DNA of 64,000 nucleotides from Allolobophora icterica. Its lineage: Eukaryota > Annelida > Clitellata > Crassiclitellata > Lumbricidae. A program made the position numbers and the translations under genes. A model generated the notes under the pieces. The model was not told where the DNA came from. It searched no databases and was given only the letters and a program-made list of their open reading frames with translations. The stretch is taken from contig OY744609.1 in assembly GCA_963556255.1 (NCBI GenBank), positions 8,282,517-8,346,516 on the forward strand. Reading direction: 5' to 3'. Of this stretch, positions 1 through 12,700 are shown piece after piece (the stretch's first letter is position 1; every line of letters starts with the position of its first letter).

Positions 1-639
1 AGCAAATGCCCTCTGACTCCTCCGGACGCCCATGGTCGATTATTTTTGGACGAGGCCACTTAGTAATGGAATTTATGTATAATTATAATTGTATATGGAA
101 CATTACAGTGTCAGTGTGTTTTTGTTGCTGGACAGTAAATGCCAACTAGGTTTGTATTTTATGTCAGGTTTGTATTTTGTTGTTTTCAATGCCACACATG
201 CAGCACTTATAGGCTAAGCCCCTATCATGGATTAGGCCTAATCTTTTTCTAATGTCAGACTTAGGCCTAATCAAATTCATAGTTGAGGACAAGTATTTGC
301 ACGAGTAGGCCCTAACTTAACGGAAAATCGATAAAATTCCAAATGCGACAGTGTTGACTGTATTAATGTGCCGAGAAGCGATATTCATGCGAAGAACTTA
401 ATTTTCTGCCGAAATACCCAATGCTGTTCCTTTGAATCCTTCCAAATGATCACGTTCGAGGTTACAATAATAGCAGGCTGACATGATGCATCAGATGCAA
501 GAGTAAAAAATTACGGTCTCCCGCTAGCTTCGTTTTTTTAATGAAATTTAAAACTTAAAGCATAACACTTACTATAATTGTATGTTACACTGAAGCAGGA
601 AAAACATTACTGAATGCAAGAAATAAAGAAATATAAAAA

Positions 640-736
640 GTATGAAAAAAACGAAAGTTTAGAGTTCAATGGCGTGCCAAGCAAAATCTGTTGGCGTGCC
701 AGGTTGGGCACGCGTGCCATAGGTTCGCCATCCCTG
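640..736 (-). mobile_element. hAT-like transposon end (remnant)
   Basis: The segment ends in GGTTCGCCATCCCTG, preceded by repeated GGCGTGCCA and GGCACGCGTGCCAT. Read in reverse it starts CAGGGATGGCGAACC, a typical hAT terminus of the GGCACGC type. I found no matching left end in the window, so this is a truncated or solo end. A related end lies at 18060-18137. Confidence 0.5.
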
Positions 737-744
737 GTCTATAT

Positions 745-1215
745 AATATACGCGTACCGTACGCGTACGTCAAAAAAATGATCGGTTTAGCTCTACAGTA
801 TTAGTCTCCCCGTACTTAGGCCTAGTTATTTACGAACGGTACCGAAATTTAGTATTACCAATAAAATGACCACTGGCACTGACCATCCTATAAAGTATGC
901 CGTAAAATCTTAATATTCTTCACATTAGGGGCCTAGGGGGACCTATACATTAGACGGAATATTAGCAATTTGGAATTTAAAAGTTTGAAAGTAGAGATCA
1001 TTGAACAGCCACAGATGACTGATGTAATGGTTAAAATTTTTTACGACCGTCAATCACCAACTATTAGCCTATTGACTTTTCTTGTGCATAAAGTTATGTA
1101 TTTTATTTTCGTCATGAACTGATGTGAACGTACGGTAACGTACGGCATAATAACGTACGCGTACCGTACGTGCGTTATAGAAAAAAATAACGTACGTACC
1201 GTACGTACGGTCGCA
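745..1215. repeat. CGTACG-rich palindromic clusters
   Basis: Two clusters (about 748-770 and 1128-1212) contain many overlapping CGTACG and ACGCGT self-complementary hexamers, in otherwise AT-rich, CpG-poor sequence. No coding signal was seen; the short minus-strand ORFs here are frames through this repeat. Confidence 0.5.
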
Positions 1216-1483
1216 CCTTGCTGGACTACCAACGAAAAAACTTATAAAACATCCAAAATTATTATTGTAAACTACCGGTATGCCTATGTCATCTTTTTTC
1301 CATATCATATGATCATATTTTGATCGTATTTTCAATTCTTATTTATCATGGAAACAAATGTAAAGAGGAAACTAAAATATCTCATGAGTCGTCAGTTATT
1401 TCGTGTGCAATACATTAACATTAGGTTTTGATCTGCGTTCGTTTACTTTGGTAATCTGTAAAAATGTCGACCCTCTGTGGTTG

Positions 1484-1545
1484 AATGGGTGGTTGGGTGG
1501 GTGGTTGGGTGGTTGGTTGGATGGGTGGTTGGGTGGGTGGTTGGA
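1484..1545. repeat. TGGT/TGGG tandem repeat
   Basis: Degenerate tetranucleotide array of TGGG, TGGT and TGGA units. Together with the flanking sequence it generates spurious Gly/Trp-rich and Thr/His/Pro-rich ORFs on the two strands. Confidence 0.8.
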
Positions 1546-1952
1546 CGTGTGCATGAGTGAATGGATGCGGAAACAGATGGACAGCTATACGGAGAGAAAG
1601 ACATCCGCAAGTAGTCGTTAAACTTTGTGTAATGCTTAGATACCTTAAAAACGCTTTCTTCCAACGCTATAACAGTATACGAGCAACCTCTGGGTACTAT
1701 GAAATTGAGGGTAATATAAGGTAAGGTCAACGTCGTTAAACAATAGAAACTATACTACTCCTGGTGAACATTAATTCTCTGTAGCGGGCCTGGCAGCTGC
1801 AAGATGTCGTTAAACATCGGGTAGTGCTATTCTACCTTAGACACCTTTAAAACGCTTTCTTCCTAGCCTATATATTTAACAAATTGTTCAACGCCTGATT
1901 ATCACCTAGCTGTAAGATGTCGTTGAATACGGAAACTCCTACAAATAGACTC

Positions 1953-2008
1953 GTGGTGGTGGTGGTGGTGGTGGTGGTGGTGGTGGTGATGATGATGATG
2001 ATGATGAT

Positions 2009-2094
<86 letters not shown>
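1953..2094. repeat. Compound trinucleotide microsatellite
   Basis: About 11 GGT units pass into GAT and then into nearly 30 TAA units. The array abuts the SINE at 2096-2345 and is probably its expanded tail. Poly-Ile, poly-Val and poly-Thr ORFs here are artefacts. Confidence 0.9.
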
Positions 2095-2095
<1 letters not shown>

Positions 2096-2096
<1 letters not shown>

Positions 2097-2345
2097 CTTC
2101 GTTTAATATATATCTTCAAACTGACAACAACGCAGTATGATTACAAATCAGTATGAACGGATGATCACAAGTTATTACAGGAGTCGAATATAACTGTACA
2201 CGGCAGCCATGCAAGGCGCCCATCACGTCCTACATCTCATTTTGCAATTAAATTTGGGAGGGTAGCGTCCCGCTACCTCTTGCTCTTCACGCCAGTGATG
2301 TTACCACTACTCTATGGACCCCCAGGGTATGTGGGCCTTTACATA
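2096..2345 (-). mobile_element. tRNA-derived SINE, minus orientation
   Basis: The body follows the TAA tail and ends at a tRNA-like head; read on the minus strand the head is a GGGGGTCCATAGAGTAGTGGTAAC-type A box (split here as about 2305-2330). Positions about 2096-2242 are repeated in inverse orientation at 3640-3795 with over 90% identity by eye. A more diverged copy lies at 51310-51640. Confidence 0.6.
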
Positions 2346-2394
2346 ATAATGACGAGTCCGCCGTAGGGAGCTTTTGATCGTGTGTGCGTTTCAG

Positions 2395-3096
<702 letters not shown>

Positions 3097-3639
3097 ATCT
3101 AAACTGATCGATTCTATTATTTAAATTTCCCAAAATACACATATGCAAGAACTAAACTCCAAGTTTCTAAATCCTTCGTACAGGTTTAAGATTAAAAAAA
3201 CTGGCCGTCACAAACTTATCGTTGCGCTAAACAAACAGGCCTACTGCTTATTAAGTGCTAAAGGACATATACTGAGACAGTATAGTGTGCCAGACGCTTC
3301 TATGTCTCAAGTCCCACTATAAATCCTTCCAAGGTGTTCCATTCTAAACTGTGCTCCTGCCTTTCAATCAATCCGCCGTCTTCGCAACCGAAACGCAAAT
3401 CACCCTAGTATAGCAGTTCCTCTGTCCCTGGTCTTAATTCTGGCAACCAAACTTTTCTCTGTATACGGTATATTTTCTGGACAACTCTAATTGCGGTGAC
3501 GCAGCGCTCGTGAATAAGCTAGTGCCCTGTAGTTATTTTTCACGCTTTAGAACTTCTTCAGATTACAATGTACAGATGGGCGGTATATGGCTTAATGCAA
3601 GGTCCACTCAACCTATTTTCATTCGCGAGATGGCGCGTT

Positions 3640-3795
3640 GTGAAAATGATATGTAGGACGTGATGGGCGCCTTGCATGGCTACCGTATACAGTTAAAATT
3701 CGACTCCTGTAATAACTTGTGATCATCCGTTCATACTGATTTGTAATCATACTGCGTTATTGTCAGTTTGAAAAATTAAACGAAGATTATAAAAT
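3640..3795 (+). mobile_element. SINE fragment, inverse copy of 2096-2242
   Basis: Contains GTAGGACGTGATGGGCGCC and GACTCCTGTAATAACTTGTG, the reverse complement of the minus-strand SINE 1.4 kb upstream. It lies within 170 bases of the C19orf25-like start codon, so it may be part of that gene's promoter or 5' UTR. Confidence 0.6.
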
Positions 3796-3959
3796 TATGA
3801 CTTATCAACTCGTCCTGCTCGCTCTTGCTCCATGCCAACACGGAGCAACTTTTGAAGCCCGAACTATGATTCGGAGCAGTAATGGAGTGCGCCTTTCGTG
3901 ATGCGACTGGTACCAGACTACATAGCAAAGAAACTACAGATGGACTATGTGGCAACAAA

Positions 3960-5129
3960 ATGTTTAAATCTAAGAAGGGTTCGCTCTTAATTTCTCGACC
4001 TCAGCCGCCTTCATTTGCTGAAATCATCGAGGACATCAATCGAGCAGACGAAAACGATGTTGTCTTCGAATTTTCGGAAAGTTTAGCAGGTTTGATTTTA
4101 ACTGGTCTGAAAAACACTATGTTTTTACATCGCTTGGAACTCGGTGTTCATTTTGTACTATTATTTTAATCCAGACTTATATAGCGCGTTTCAGAAAGAT
4201 CCTCATCAGAGACGCCTCAGACCTAACAACATAAAACCGCAGTAGAATAATAATTTTTAAGCGCTATGTAGCAGGACTAGGCATTTGAAGGCGCTTGTTT
4301 CCACCCACGACACGGGGACCTTAAATGGTGTGGCACCTATTCAAACGGGCAAGGGTGGTGAAGGATCTCACCCGATCAATCCATCGATTAATGAGCAGGG
4401 TCGAGGCCATACGGTCGCTATATAAAATCGCGTACATTTACATTTTACAAGCTCTCGCACATACATAACAAACCAACGGCGATCATGTACAATCGGGGTG
4501 CCTAACCCCAGCCCTGAATTTTCAAATCCAGCTTCCACTCGCAACTATAGCTTTTTAGTCGCACAATTACATAGGCTACACTGACCCCTAACCCTAAGCC
4601 CTAACCGACCCTCACGACGCTTACCCTGACCCTAACCTACCCTCACGATGCACAGACACCCACCCAGATAGTACATAGGCACCCCGATTGTACATGATCG
4701 CCAAACCAACAGACCGCTCCTTTGACTTGCATAAAGCATTGTATTTAAATATACTAAGCTGATCTAGCAAACCTGTTGTATTTGCTACTCCTAATTTACT
4801 AAGTGCTTTGAACGTTTATAGAAGAGGCAGAAGACAAAGGCCTGGCCAAGTCCGTTACTGAACAGACTTCAACCGATGCAGCAGATGACGTTAAAGATGA
4901 TGGTAAATCGTCACCGGATGTCGAGACTGTTTACCAACAGGCTCGTGAATTCATACGTATCATGGAAGAACTGAAGACGGCTCCGGAGAAAATGCAGGCC
5001 TTGTACGACCACTTGAAACTGCAGAACTCCAATCTGCAGGAGTCGATTTCTAGTCTACGCCAGAAGGCAGAAGAACTGAAGACGATCGGCCCGAACTTTA
5101 ACAAGATCGAATCAGACCTTAAGTCTTGA
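3960..5129 (+). CDS. C19orf25: UPF0449 family protein (C19orf25 homologue)
   Basis: Two exons, 3960-4089 and 4822-5129, join in phase 1 (CAG|GTTTGA donor, TTTATAG acceptor) to give 145 aa. The N-terminus (M-F-K-S-K-K-G, then R-P-Q-P-P-S-F-A-E-I-I-E-D-I) aligns with the human C19orf25 start and its R-P-A-P-P-T-V-E-Q-I-L-E-D. After an acidic linker, V-Y-Q-Q-A-R-E-F matches the family's L-Y-Q-Q-S-R-A-Y and opens a C-terminal coiled coil (about residues 75-140). I chose the ATG at 3960 over the in-frame ATG at 3882 because it matches the family start. The family is uncharacterised and no function is assigned. The intron carries a 225-bp MITE. Confidence 0.85.
4478..4702. mobile_element. MITE with perfect 27-bp TIRs and 8-bp TSD
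   Basis: The ends are a perfect inverted repeat beginning GGCGATCATGTACAATCGGG (left) and ending in its reverse complement (right), 27 bases each. They are flanked by the direct repeat AAACCAAC at 4470-4477 and 4703-4710. The 170-bp interior is rich in CCCTAACC and CCTCACGA and does not code. An 8-bp duplication fits hAT, P or Merlin, but the GGCG start is not a usual hAT terminus, so the superfamily is left open. Confidence 0.85.
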
Positions 5130-5652
5130 TCATTACAAATACTTTGGTTTTAGGATGAGCTACAGTGGCATTGAGTTAGTTGGCTAAAACTTTGTAGGGC
5201 CTCGTATAAGAGCGGGTCTTGGCAGCAGAGATTTTCCATTTTTGTGTAGGGTTTCTAGTACACACTTCCACAATTTGCTCACATTGCCGAATCTTTGGCA
5301 TCTCTTGACTTGAGACATGTTAGTTTCAGCATGCTTATCCTGCCTTTGTCTTTGCATTGCAAATCTGTGCCATCGATTGAAGCGTGGTGTGTCATCATAA
5401 TCGCGCTATAGTTTACAGAAGTTCTAAGTTTAGACGAGATACGGTATATTGTAATGTAATTTGTTTCTAAGGTGATTTTTGAGCACTCCCAAAAGTGCTG
5501 CTTGGAGGGCTGCTTAACTGATCTAAACAGTTATTGTGACTGAACGGCATATTTTATCCATACTGTAGTCGAATATCATAACCTACTGGAGATGCCCAGT
5601 CGATAAACGACAGGTCAGGGAGCCAAAAGTCAGACTACCGGTACTATGTACA

Positions 5653-5658
5653 AATAAA
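5653..5658 (+). terminator. Candidate poly(A) signal for the C19orf25-like gene
   Basis: First AATAAA after the stop codon, about 520 bases downstream and just before a SINE. Position is the only evidence. Confidence 0.3.
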
Positions 5659-5669
5659 TTGAAACAGAG

Positions 5670-5815
5670 GAGAGTCACAAGATAGCGGATATGATAGACG
5701 GAGAGTACAGGTTTGAACTTCCCCGAGACAGTACTTGGGGACTTGCGTAGTGCCATCAATTGATGTTTGGTCATTAGATAGTGGAGCTTAATAAATGCGT
5801 AATAATAATAAACAT
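5670..5815 (+). mobile_element. tRNA-derived SINE (TGATGTTTGGTC family)
   Basis: A B-box-like AGGTTTGAACTTCCC is followed by the family body GTGCCATCAATTGATGTTT and the tail GCTTAATAAATGCGTAATAATAATAA. The same body recurs at 13600, 15110, 32215, 34545, 41500, 42365 and 57720. Confidence 0.65.
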
Positions 5816-6009
5816 TCCTAAACTGCATCAATTGTATTTCTTGACAGTGCCCACGCCTCCCCACAACTCGAAAAACAGATAAAAGAGAAAGCTGAATGAC
5901 CGCAGATGAACTTGTTATTTGCAAATACTTCCGTTAAAATATATCATTGTGTAAGGCTAATATAAAATGTGCATGTGCTATCAACGTTATTCCCAAGTAC
6001 AGCATTATA

Positions 6010-6240
6010 AATTAATAATAATAATAATAATATTTATTCTTTAATTAAGCGCCTGCAAACGCACTGCGCTGTACATGTACATGTTATGCGATAAATCTTA
6101 ACTACTAACAGAACAGACAGCCTGCAATACATGGCGCAAATTGCAGCCTACAAAGCATGTCCGCCTATGGGACTCGATCTCTGTACCTCTCGCACTCTAC
6201 GCCAGATGTTATCCAATGCGCTATCGGGCCCCCGATAAAG
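6010..6240 (-). mobile_element. tRNA-derived SINE, minus orientation
   Basis: Starts with a TAA tail on the plus strand and ends in GCGCTATCGGGCCCCCGA. In reverse the head has an A-box-like GATAGCGCATTGG and a B-box-like GATCGAGTCCC about 45 bases later. Confidence 0.6.
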
Positions 6241-6249
6241 AATTTGATA

Positions 6250-9042
6250 GACAGCTAACTCTATAGAGAGAAGTCTCAACTCGTACGTTAAATCAGGCAA
6301 ATTTAAAAATTAACTGGTTCAAACTGGCTCACTTTGTCTGCTGTGAAAGAAAACAGGTTTCCTATGTAGCACAAAATGTTAAACTCTCTTAAACTGCAAC
6401 ACAAAGACTAAAACTGGTTTTCTAACAGTGCAAAAATTTCAGAAATCCACCTGTGAAAGAAAATATTTACATTGGGTCTTCTGTATTAAATTAAAATATA
6501 CAACTCGGCTGTAATAATAACAACTGCATAGAACATAAATCACATGCAATACGCATCAACTGCTTCATTTCACGCACAGTAAGATGTAACTTAATATTAG
6601 GCTTGTGAGTACTCCTATCACAAGTACAGATACCAGTACTTTGATGCCACCAACAAGTACAGTTAGACATACTCGTAAACTCATTATAAACACGTTACCT
6701 GAACCTTTATCTCACAACAAATTGCACTGTGTTAAACTTTATTACACTGCAGGAAATTCCAAACATAAACTTTAAAAGAACTTAGTGGCAATCGACTCCT
6801 CTGGATAATGCCTAGGCAAGCTTAAACTCAACACTGCCTTCACACAGCACTATAAAACTACAATTACTTCTTTACAATTACTCGAGTACAAGTACAAACA
6901 TTTGGGTTGAAAGTACTTGAAAATGGTACTTGAATATACTCAAGTACAAGTACCAAACCGCATCTCTGCATTAGCAAAAGCTACAAGTCAGATATTCAAC
7001 ACTGTAAACAAATCCCAAAGCTTAAATAATAAACTGAAAAATTCACATTCTGCACATTTGAACAGTGTGTTCTAGTTGAAATAAATGTCGATAGATCCAC
7101 TGAAGAACATCACCTAACTCTGAAAAAGGCAACATTATACAATAACAGCGCAAACCATTACAGTGTACATTACACAAATGAAAGGCATATTGATCAATAA
7201 ATAATCTGTTGACTAAATGCACAAATTTCATTTTCCAGAAATAAACACTCATATCGAAATACAATCAATTGTTTTGCATGAAAATACAACATAAAAAATT
7301 GAGCATAATCATTTAAAATGACAGGACAGACTATATAGTTTCAAATATAACATTTTTTTCTCAAAAAAAGATCAGCCAAGCTACTCGAGGAAGAAAATAT
7401 ACTAGTGCATACTGAAACATGGCATAAACCAATGTTTTTTCACAGAACTCAAAAACTCCAGCTGCAGCCTGGCATGAAATCGTTTGTCAGTGAAACTAGA
7501 AATACTGCATATACTGTAGTCCAATCATATAAATAATGACGTCTAAATTTGAAATGCCTAATGTCAATTACTAGTTTCCCTGAATGGCGCTCTACATCAT
7601 TCATCTGCCGATTTACGTTACAACCATAAAATGTAACTCAGGTTATCGAACAGCCACGAATGACTTAGCAATAACTCCGGACAATTGGATAGGCGGTGCA
7701 TAGAAATTTTTATTATGCAAAAGCTTTTGTCTGAAACTCTGAATCAAATGAAAATATCTTTGGTACTTGGCCAAAGACAGTCAAGAAAATACGTAACATT
7801 TTTACACCATTTTATGCAGGGCATTCAAATAAAACCTTTTTAGCAAGAACATCAATTACTGATCTATTAAGCAAGATGTTTACTCATACATCTCTTCAGA
7901 ATGATCTCTTCATTTCCAATTATTACTCAATTAAGCATGATGTTTATTTATAAATCTCCTCAGAATTATCTCTTCAATTATTAATCTGTTAAGCTACACA
8001 TTAACTAATAAATCTCTTCAGCATTATCTCTTCAATTATTAATCTGTTAAGACGTTTACTTATAAATCTTTTCATCAAGTAGTTCAATGCTAAATCAATT
8101 TGGCAAAATGTTCAACTAAAAATCCTTTATTCACGAACTTCAGTTACCATTCATTGAATTTTTGCAATTCTCCTAACTATGAGGCACAATGAATGATGCT
8201 ACACTACTGTTACTTAAAGACTTCCTAGATGTCCTTATTATGGACTGCCATGTTTGGGCTCACAATGGATCCATAACTTGTCACCAGTGGAACAATGTGG
8301 ACCAGCTATGGGCCAATGAATCTAGCTAGCTAGAACACAGCGACTGTTCCACACAAGGTTCAAACAATCGTTCTCTTCATCTATTTCATTTTTATCTATT
8401 AAACATTTTCAAATATCAATATGTGTGCATTAGAGCTCTACAACAGCATCTCTTTCAGAACCCCTCAAAGGTCCGGCATACATGGCTAACCACAGGTGAT
8501 TTAATGTAAACGGAGACTGCATAGACAAAGCTTCATGACGATTCGTCAATAAAACCAACATAAAATTTTACGAGTTTTCTATAGTACGATATTACTTAAC
8601 AACAAAAACAACAACACTGTCATTATGTCATGGTAAAGGCGTCAACAAAAAGAAAAAATCACACAAAACAGAATTAAAATACCATTAGTGCTGGAGGCAT
8701 ACATTTGACTGCAACAAATAGTTCTGTGCCTAGACACAAAAGAATATACTTCCCACGGCTTTTTTAATCCAAAAATGTCACATACTCCAGGGTGACACAG
8801 ACATTACCAGAAACTATCACATTCGAACATTTACTCAAAGCATTTACATATATATACATACCAATGTACTAGCACATATATATCCATAAAGGTCTGATAT
8901 GAACCTCAAGTGTTATATACACAATGGAGACTTGTTATAACAGTGTTTCTGACAGCCATATCAAGAACCACTTTAGAAAGCGATTCTTAGAGAGTTAATT
9001 TTCTAAATCTGAACTATAAAAGACTTGTGTCCCCAGCCACTT
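6250..9042. other. Intergenic, no gene recognised
   Basis: AT-rich with frequent stops in all frames. No homology-bearing exon was seen on either strand. It holds the 7850-8100 tandem repeat and small TATA/CATA tracts. The minus-strand part nearest 9703 is probably USP6NL-like 3' UTR. Confidence 0.5.
7850..8100. repeat. Degenerate ~65-70 bp tandem repeat
   Basis: About four copies of a unit built on TTTATAAATCTCTTCAGAATTATCTCTTCAATTATTAATCTGTTAAGC-like sequence (consensus spread over 7860-8090), diverged and of unequal length. Confidence 0.6.
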
Positions 9043-9048
9043 TTTATT
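9043..9048 (-). terminator. Candidate poly(A) signal for the USP6NL-like gene
   Basis: TTTATT on the plus strand reads AATAAA on the minus strand, about 655 bases past the stop codon. Position is the only evidence. Confidence 0.35.
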
Positions 9049-9702
9049 GGAATTTGTGTCACAAAGAAACACGCTTTAGAGAGGCTCTGGTGTATATCAA
9101 GATCTACGCTCTAGGTAAATACTTGTGTAAACATACCTATATTATATACACCAAGATATATCACCTATTTGTACACCAGAAACTCATTACAACACACATT
9201 ATAACACAAAGTCTAGCTTAACATTGTGACAGGCATGGATCTTAATATTAGCTCAGCGAAATTATAAGACAGTTCTCGCTAAGGCTCCCAAAGCCACCAA
9301 AATAACAAGCCTCTGGTGTATATGCATACACACATACATACATAAATATGTACATACATATATATATATATGTATGCATGTACAATTGTACATGTATGCA
9401 TATATACATAAATGTATATATAACAATTCATTTGCGATGAACTGTTTACATGGTTGCATAGTTCTCTGATCTGTCTCCGGGGCATTGGAACTATTCATCG
9501 TCAACCAAATTCCCTGCTGACTATGTATCACGAATGCCGTATGACTAAATAGAAATCCAAACTAGCACATCGATCATCCATCCACAGAATCCTGAAATGC
9601 ACCAATTAATCACAAATCTTTTATCAGGCACATTCGACAAGGCATAGTACAAACAACGAAGCTCGCTCGTTAGTTAATTTGCTCATTAAGACGACGACGA
9701 TC

Positions 9703-12700
9703 TCAGAGGCGCACCGTCGCGCCATACTCCTGTGGAGCCGCAGAGTCCGAATTGTTCGACAGAATAAACAGCTGACCCCCACCAAACAGCGACTTTTGCT
9801 CGTCAAATTGCTTCCCCTTGTCACTTTTTCCGAGTTTTGGGGTTTTTCCTCCTACATTTCCGTTCAACCTTTGTACAGAGTTCGATATCGGAGCGGATCC
9901 GTTGCCCGCCCAAACGACGCCGTTGATCTCTTCATCCGGGGACAAACTGGCAATCGACTCCAACTGGCTTTTCCTGTAGCCAGGTTTTCCGTTTCTCAAC
10001 TTTGCCTTAACGATATCCGCCGGCTCCAAGGACTCCAGTCCCTCTGGCCCTCCATCTGGTGGGATACTGATGCTGAGTCGGTGCTCAGGGCGCAGTATCA
10101 AACGCCTTCCGCGAATCAGTTCCGTCTCCGTCTCGAGCGTTCGTCTTCCGAGCATTCGTTCGACGCTTGTTGGTAGGAAAAGGCCAAAAGGTCGACTTGG
10201 GTGCTCTGATGCATCAAGAGGAGCATCCGGAATGTCCATTTTAATGCTGCGTAACTCGTTCAAGCACCTTAGAAGGGATTCAATGACTTTGTCGTCATCG
10301 TAGCCAAAGTCTTTTTCGAGACTTTGCTGGAAGAAGCCCATCAGTTCTTCACAATCCATTTTTAAAATCTGTCCTGTTTAAATGAGAAAATGGATGAAAA
10401 CATAATTTACTTAGGGGAACTTTTGAGAAAATATCATCAAATAGATCGTTTGCATAGAGGACATTATTGACATGGTTTAACTGAAAGATGTTCGTTGCAC
10501 ATAAAATATAACAAACTACCAGTACACAAATCTCTAGGGTATTTTGACAATAAAAGCTAATCTAGGAGTTTATTGGGTACTGTTTTAAGAGCATTCTCAA
10601 TTAGGAATTTTCTCTGGTACACTTTAAAGATATTGTCATCTGTAAACTAACTGTGGTGCGTTTTTACATGATTTTTGACATAGAAACAACAGTGCGCACA
10701 CTACATCTCCAGGATATTTTTCAACAAAATAGAAATTCTATTCTACGAAATTAATAAATTATGAATTCACTTTGGCACACTTTCACAATATTTACATGTA
10801 TTTTCATCACACACTGTCATCTGTAAACTTACTTTGGTGCATTTTAAAGATGTTGTAACTCATTGCGACTAGTAGGCGTTCTCCTTCCAAAACATAGACA
10901 TCCCAAAGTCGTAGACTTAAGGCAAACGGAACCTTTATTCATCAATTGAAACAAAAGAAGAAGAAAAACAGCCATTAAACCAAAATGATTTTTCCACTTT
11001 AATCAAAGGGCCAAAACCATAGGCTTCAATTTGAAAAGGTTTTCAGTTGAATCTTGGTTAGGCAAAGTCAGGTCAAGAGATGTTCTTTAAACTCTGGATC
11101 CCAATCCCTGACATTTCCAAGAAGTTCAGTTCAAAAGGTAACACAGTCAATGGCATAGCACCAACACTCAAAACTGCTACTTGACTCTGTGTCACAAATT
11201 GACTCACAATAAAATTGCTATATCTTAACCAAGGGGAATGGTAGCAAAAATTGTTCAGACACTGTCTATTGAATCTGTCCTATTGCACGACAGCAGAAAG
11301 ATTTCCTAAAAACCACCAGTTGGTGAACACTCACCCGGTCGAGAAAACACTGCAGAAACCACTTGATCGTATAGAAACTGACGTGCATTTCCATTTTTTC
11401 CTACAAAAAGCACAAATAAGCTGATGCAAAGCAAAGCATTTCTATCTGTACTCTACACTGTAAACTCCTTACAACGTACACCATTGTAACACGAATTCTG
11501 ATACAATGTATAGCAACACAAATAAGCGGACATCAAATAAACTAAGATGACATCAAGAAAGACTACCCATCGAGAAAATAAAATATAAATCAGGACGCCA
11601 TTCGTAAGTTTTGTTATCTTTACGTACAACAACACAATACAACATAATAATGAAGTACTAATACAAACAGAAATAACCTCAATAATAATAATAATAATAA
11701 ACAATAATGACGATAATAATAATAATAATAATCATACGAGATACATGTTTTTTCTCAACTTGATTGATTTTACCTCGTCCTTGAAAACTCGAGGCCAAAT
11801 GATCAACAATAATAATAATAATAACAATAATTAATTTATGAATATCCAAGTCCCCAAGAGATAAAAAAAAATAATTACAATAATAATTTCTAATAAAAAC
11901 ATGACTCCTTAATCAAATCCAGATCAAACCCAAATCTAAAAGCAATGTACAGTAAGTACCTCCTCCCTTCATCCCATTACGGAACAAGAACCTTTTCTCT
12001 TGGCACTCGTGAATAAGCTGGTGCTCTGCGCATAACTTTAGAGCCGCGCTTTACGAATTTGGAGTTTACGATCATGATTTTAAATCAAAACACTCACCAT
12101 GTGGCGCTTTACATGCGGAAGGAACCTCTGGAGGACCTTGTCATGATGTGCCTGGAATCGGAGGAGTTTCGGAAAGCCCGGAATAAAGAAACCTGCACAT
12201 AAGAATGGAAAAGAAGTGTAAAAGACCTGTTGTGTGGCACGCCAATTTTTTTGGCATGGCACTCAATAGTCTGGCACTAGTCAATCTAATCTAATCTAAT
12301 GACGTCTGTAGCACTTTAATCATAATCCATATGGCATCAATTGTTGTTTCTGGTTACACCGTGGTAAATATTGTTGTGTGTTCGAGAGGTCCAAACAATT
12401 TGTAATTGTAATCCGACATTTACAAAGCACCACTTCAACAAAAAGTTCATAGTGTCCCCCACAGATATTAACTTAGTAAGCTGTATTTGTTAATGTGCAG
12501 TACAAGAACTGCAGCATAGTGCTAAACACTGACTTTTTCACATTATCCCTTTCTATACGCAGCCTCGTTCACTTGCTGTATCATAAAATAAGTCAACTGA
12601 CGGTTTCGTGTTAACAAGTAAGTTTACAGATGACAATACCTTCAAAATGTACCAGAGAAATTTCCTAATTCAGAATACTCTTAAAACAGTACTTCTAGAA

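Noticed and set aside
1868..2156. Poly-Ile/Val/Thr ORFs on both strands
   Set aside because: Translations of the GGT/GAT/TAA microsatellite; no start context or homology.
4560..4650. Telomere-like CCCTAACCC sequence
   Set aside because: Only short irregular CCCTAACC units inside a MITE; not a tandem telomeric array.
9679..10303. Plus-strand ORFs over 9679-10303
   Set aside because: Antisense shadows of the last USP6NL-like exon, whose minus-strand frame has clear TBC-family homology.
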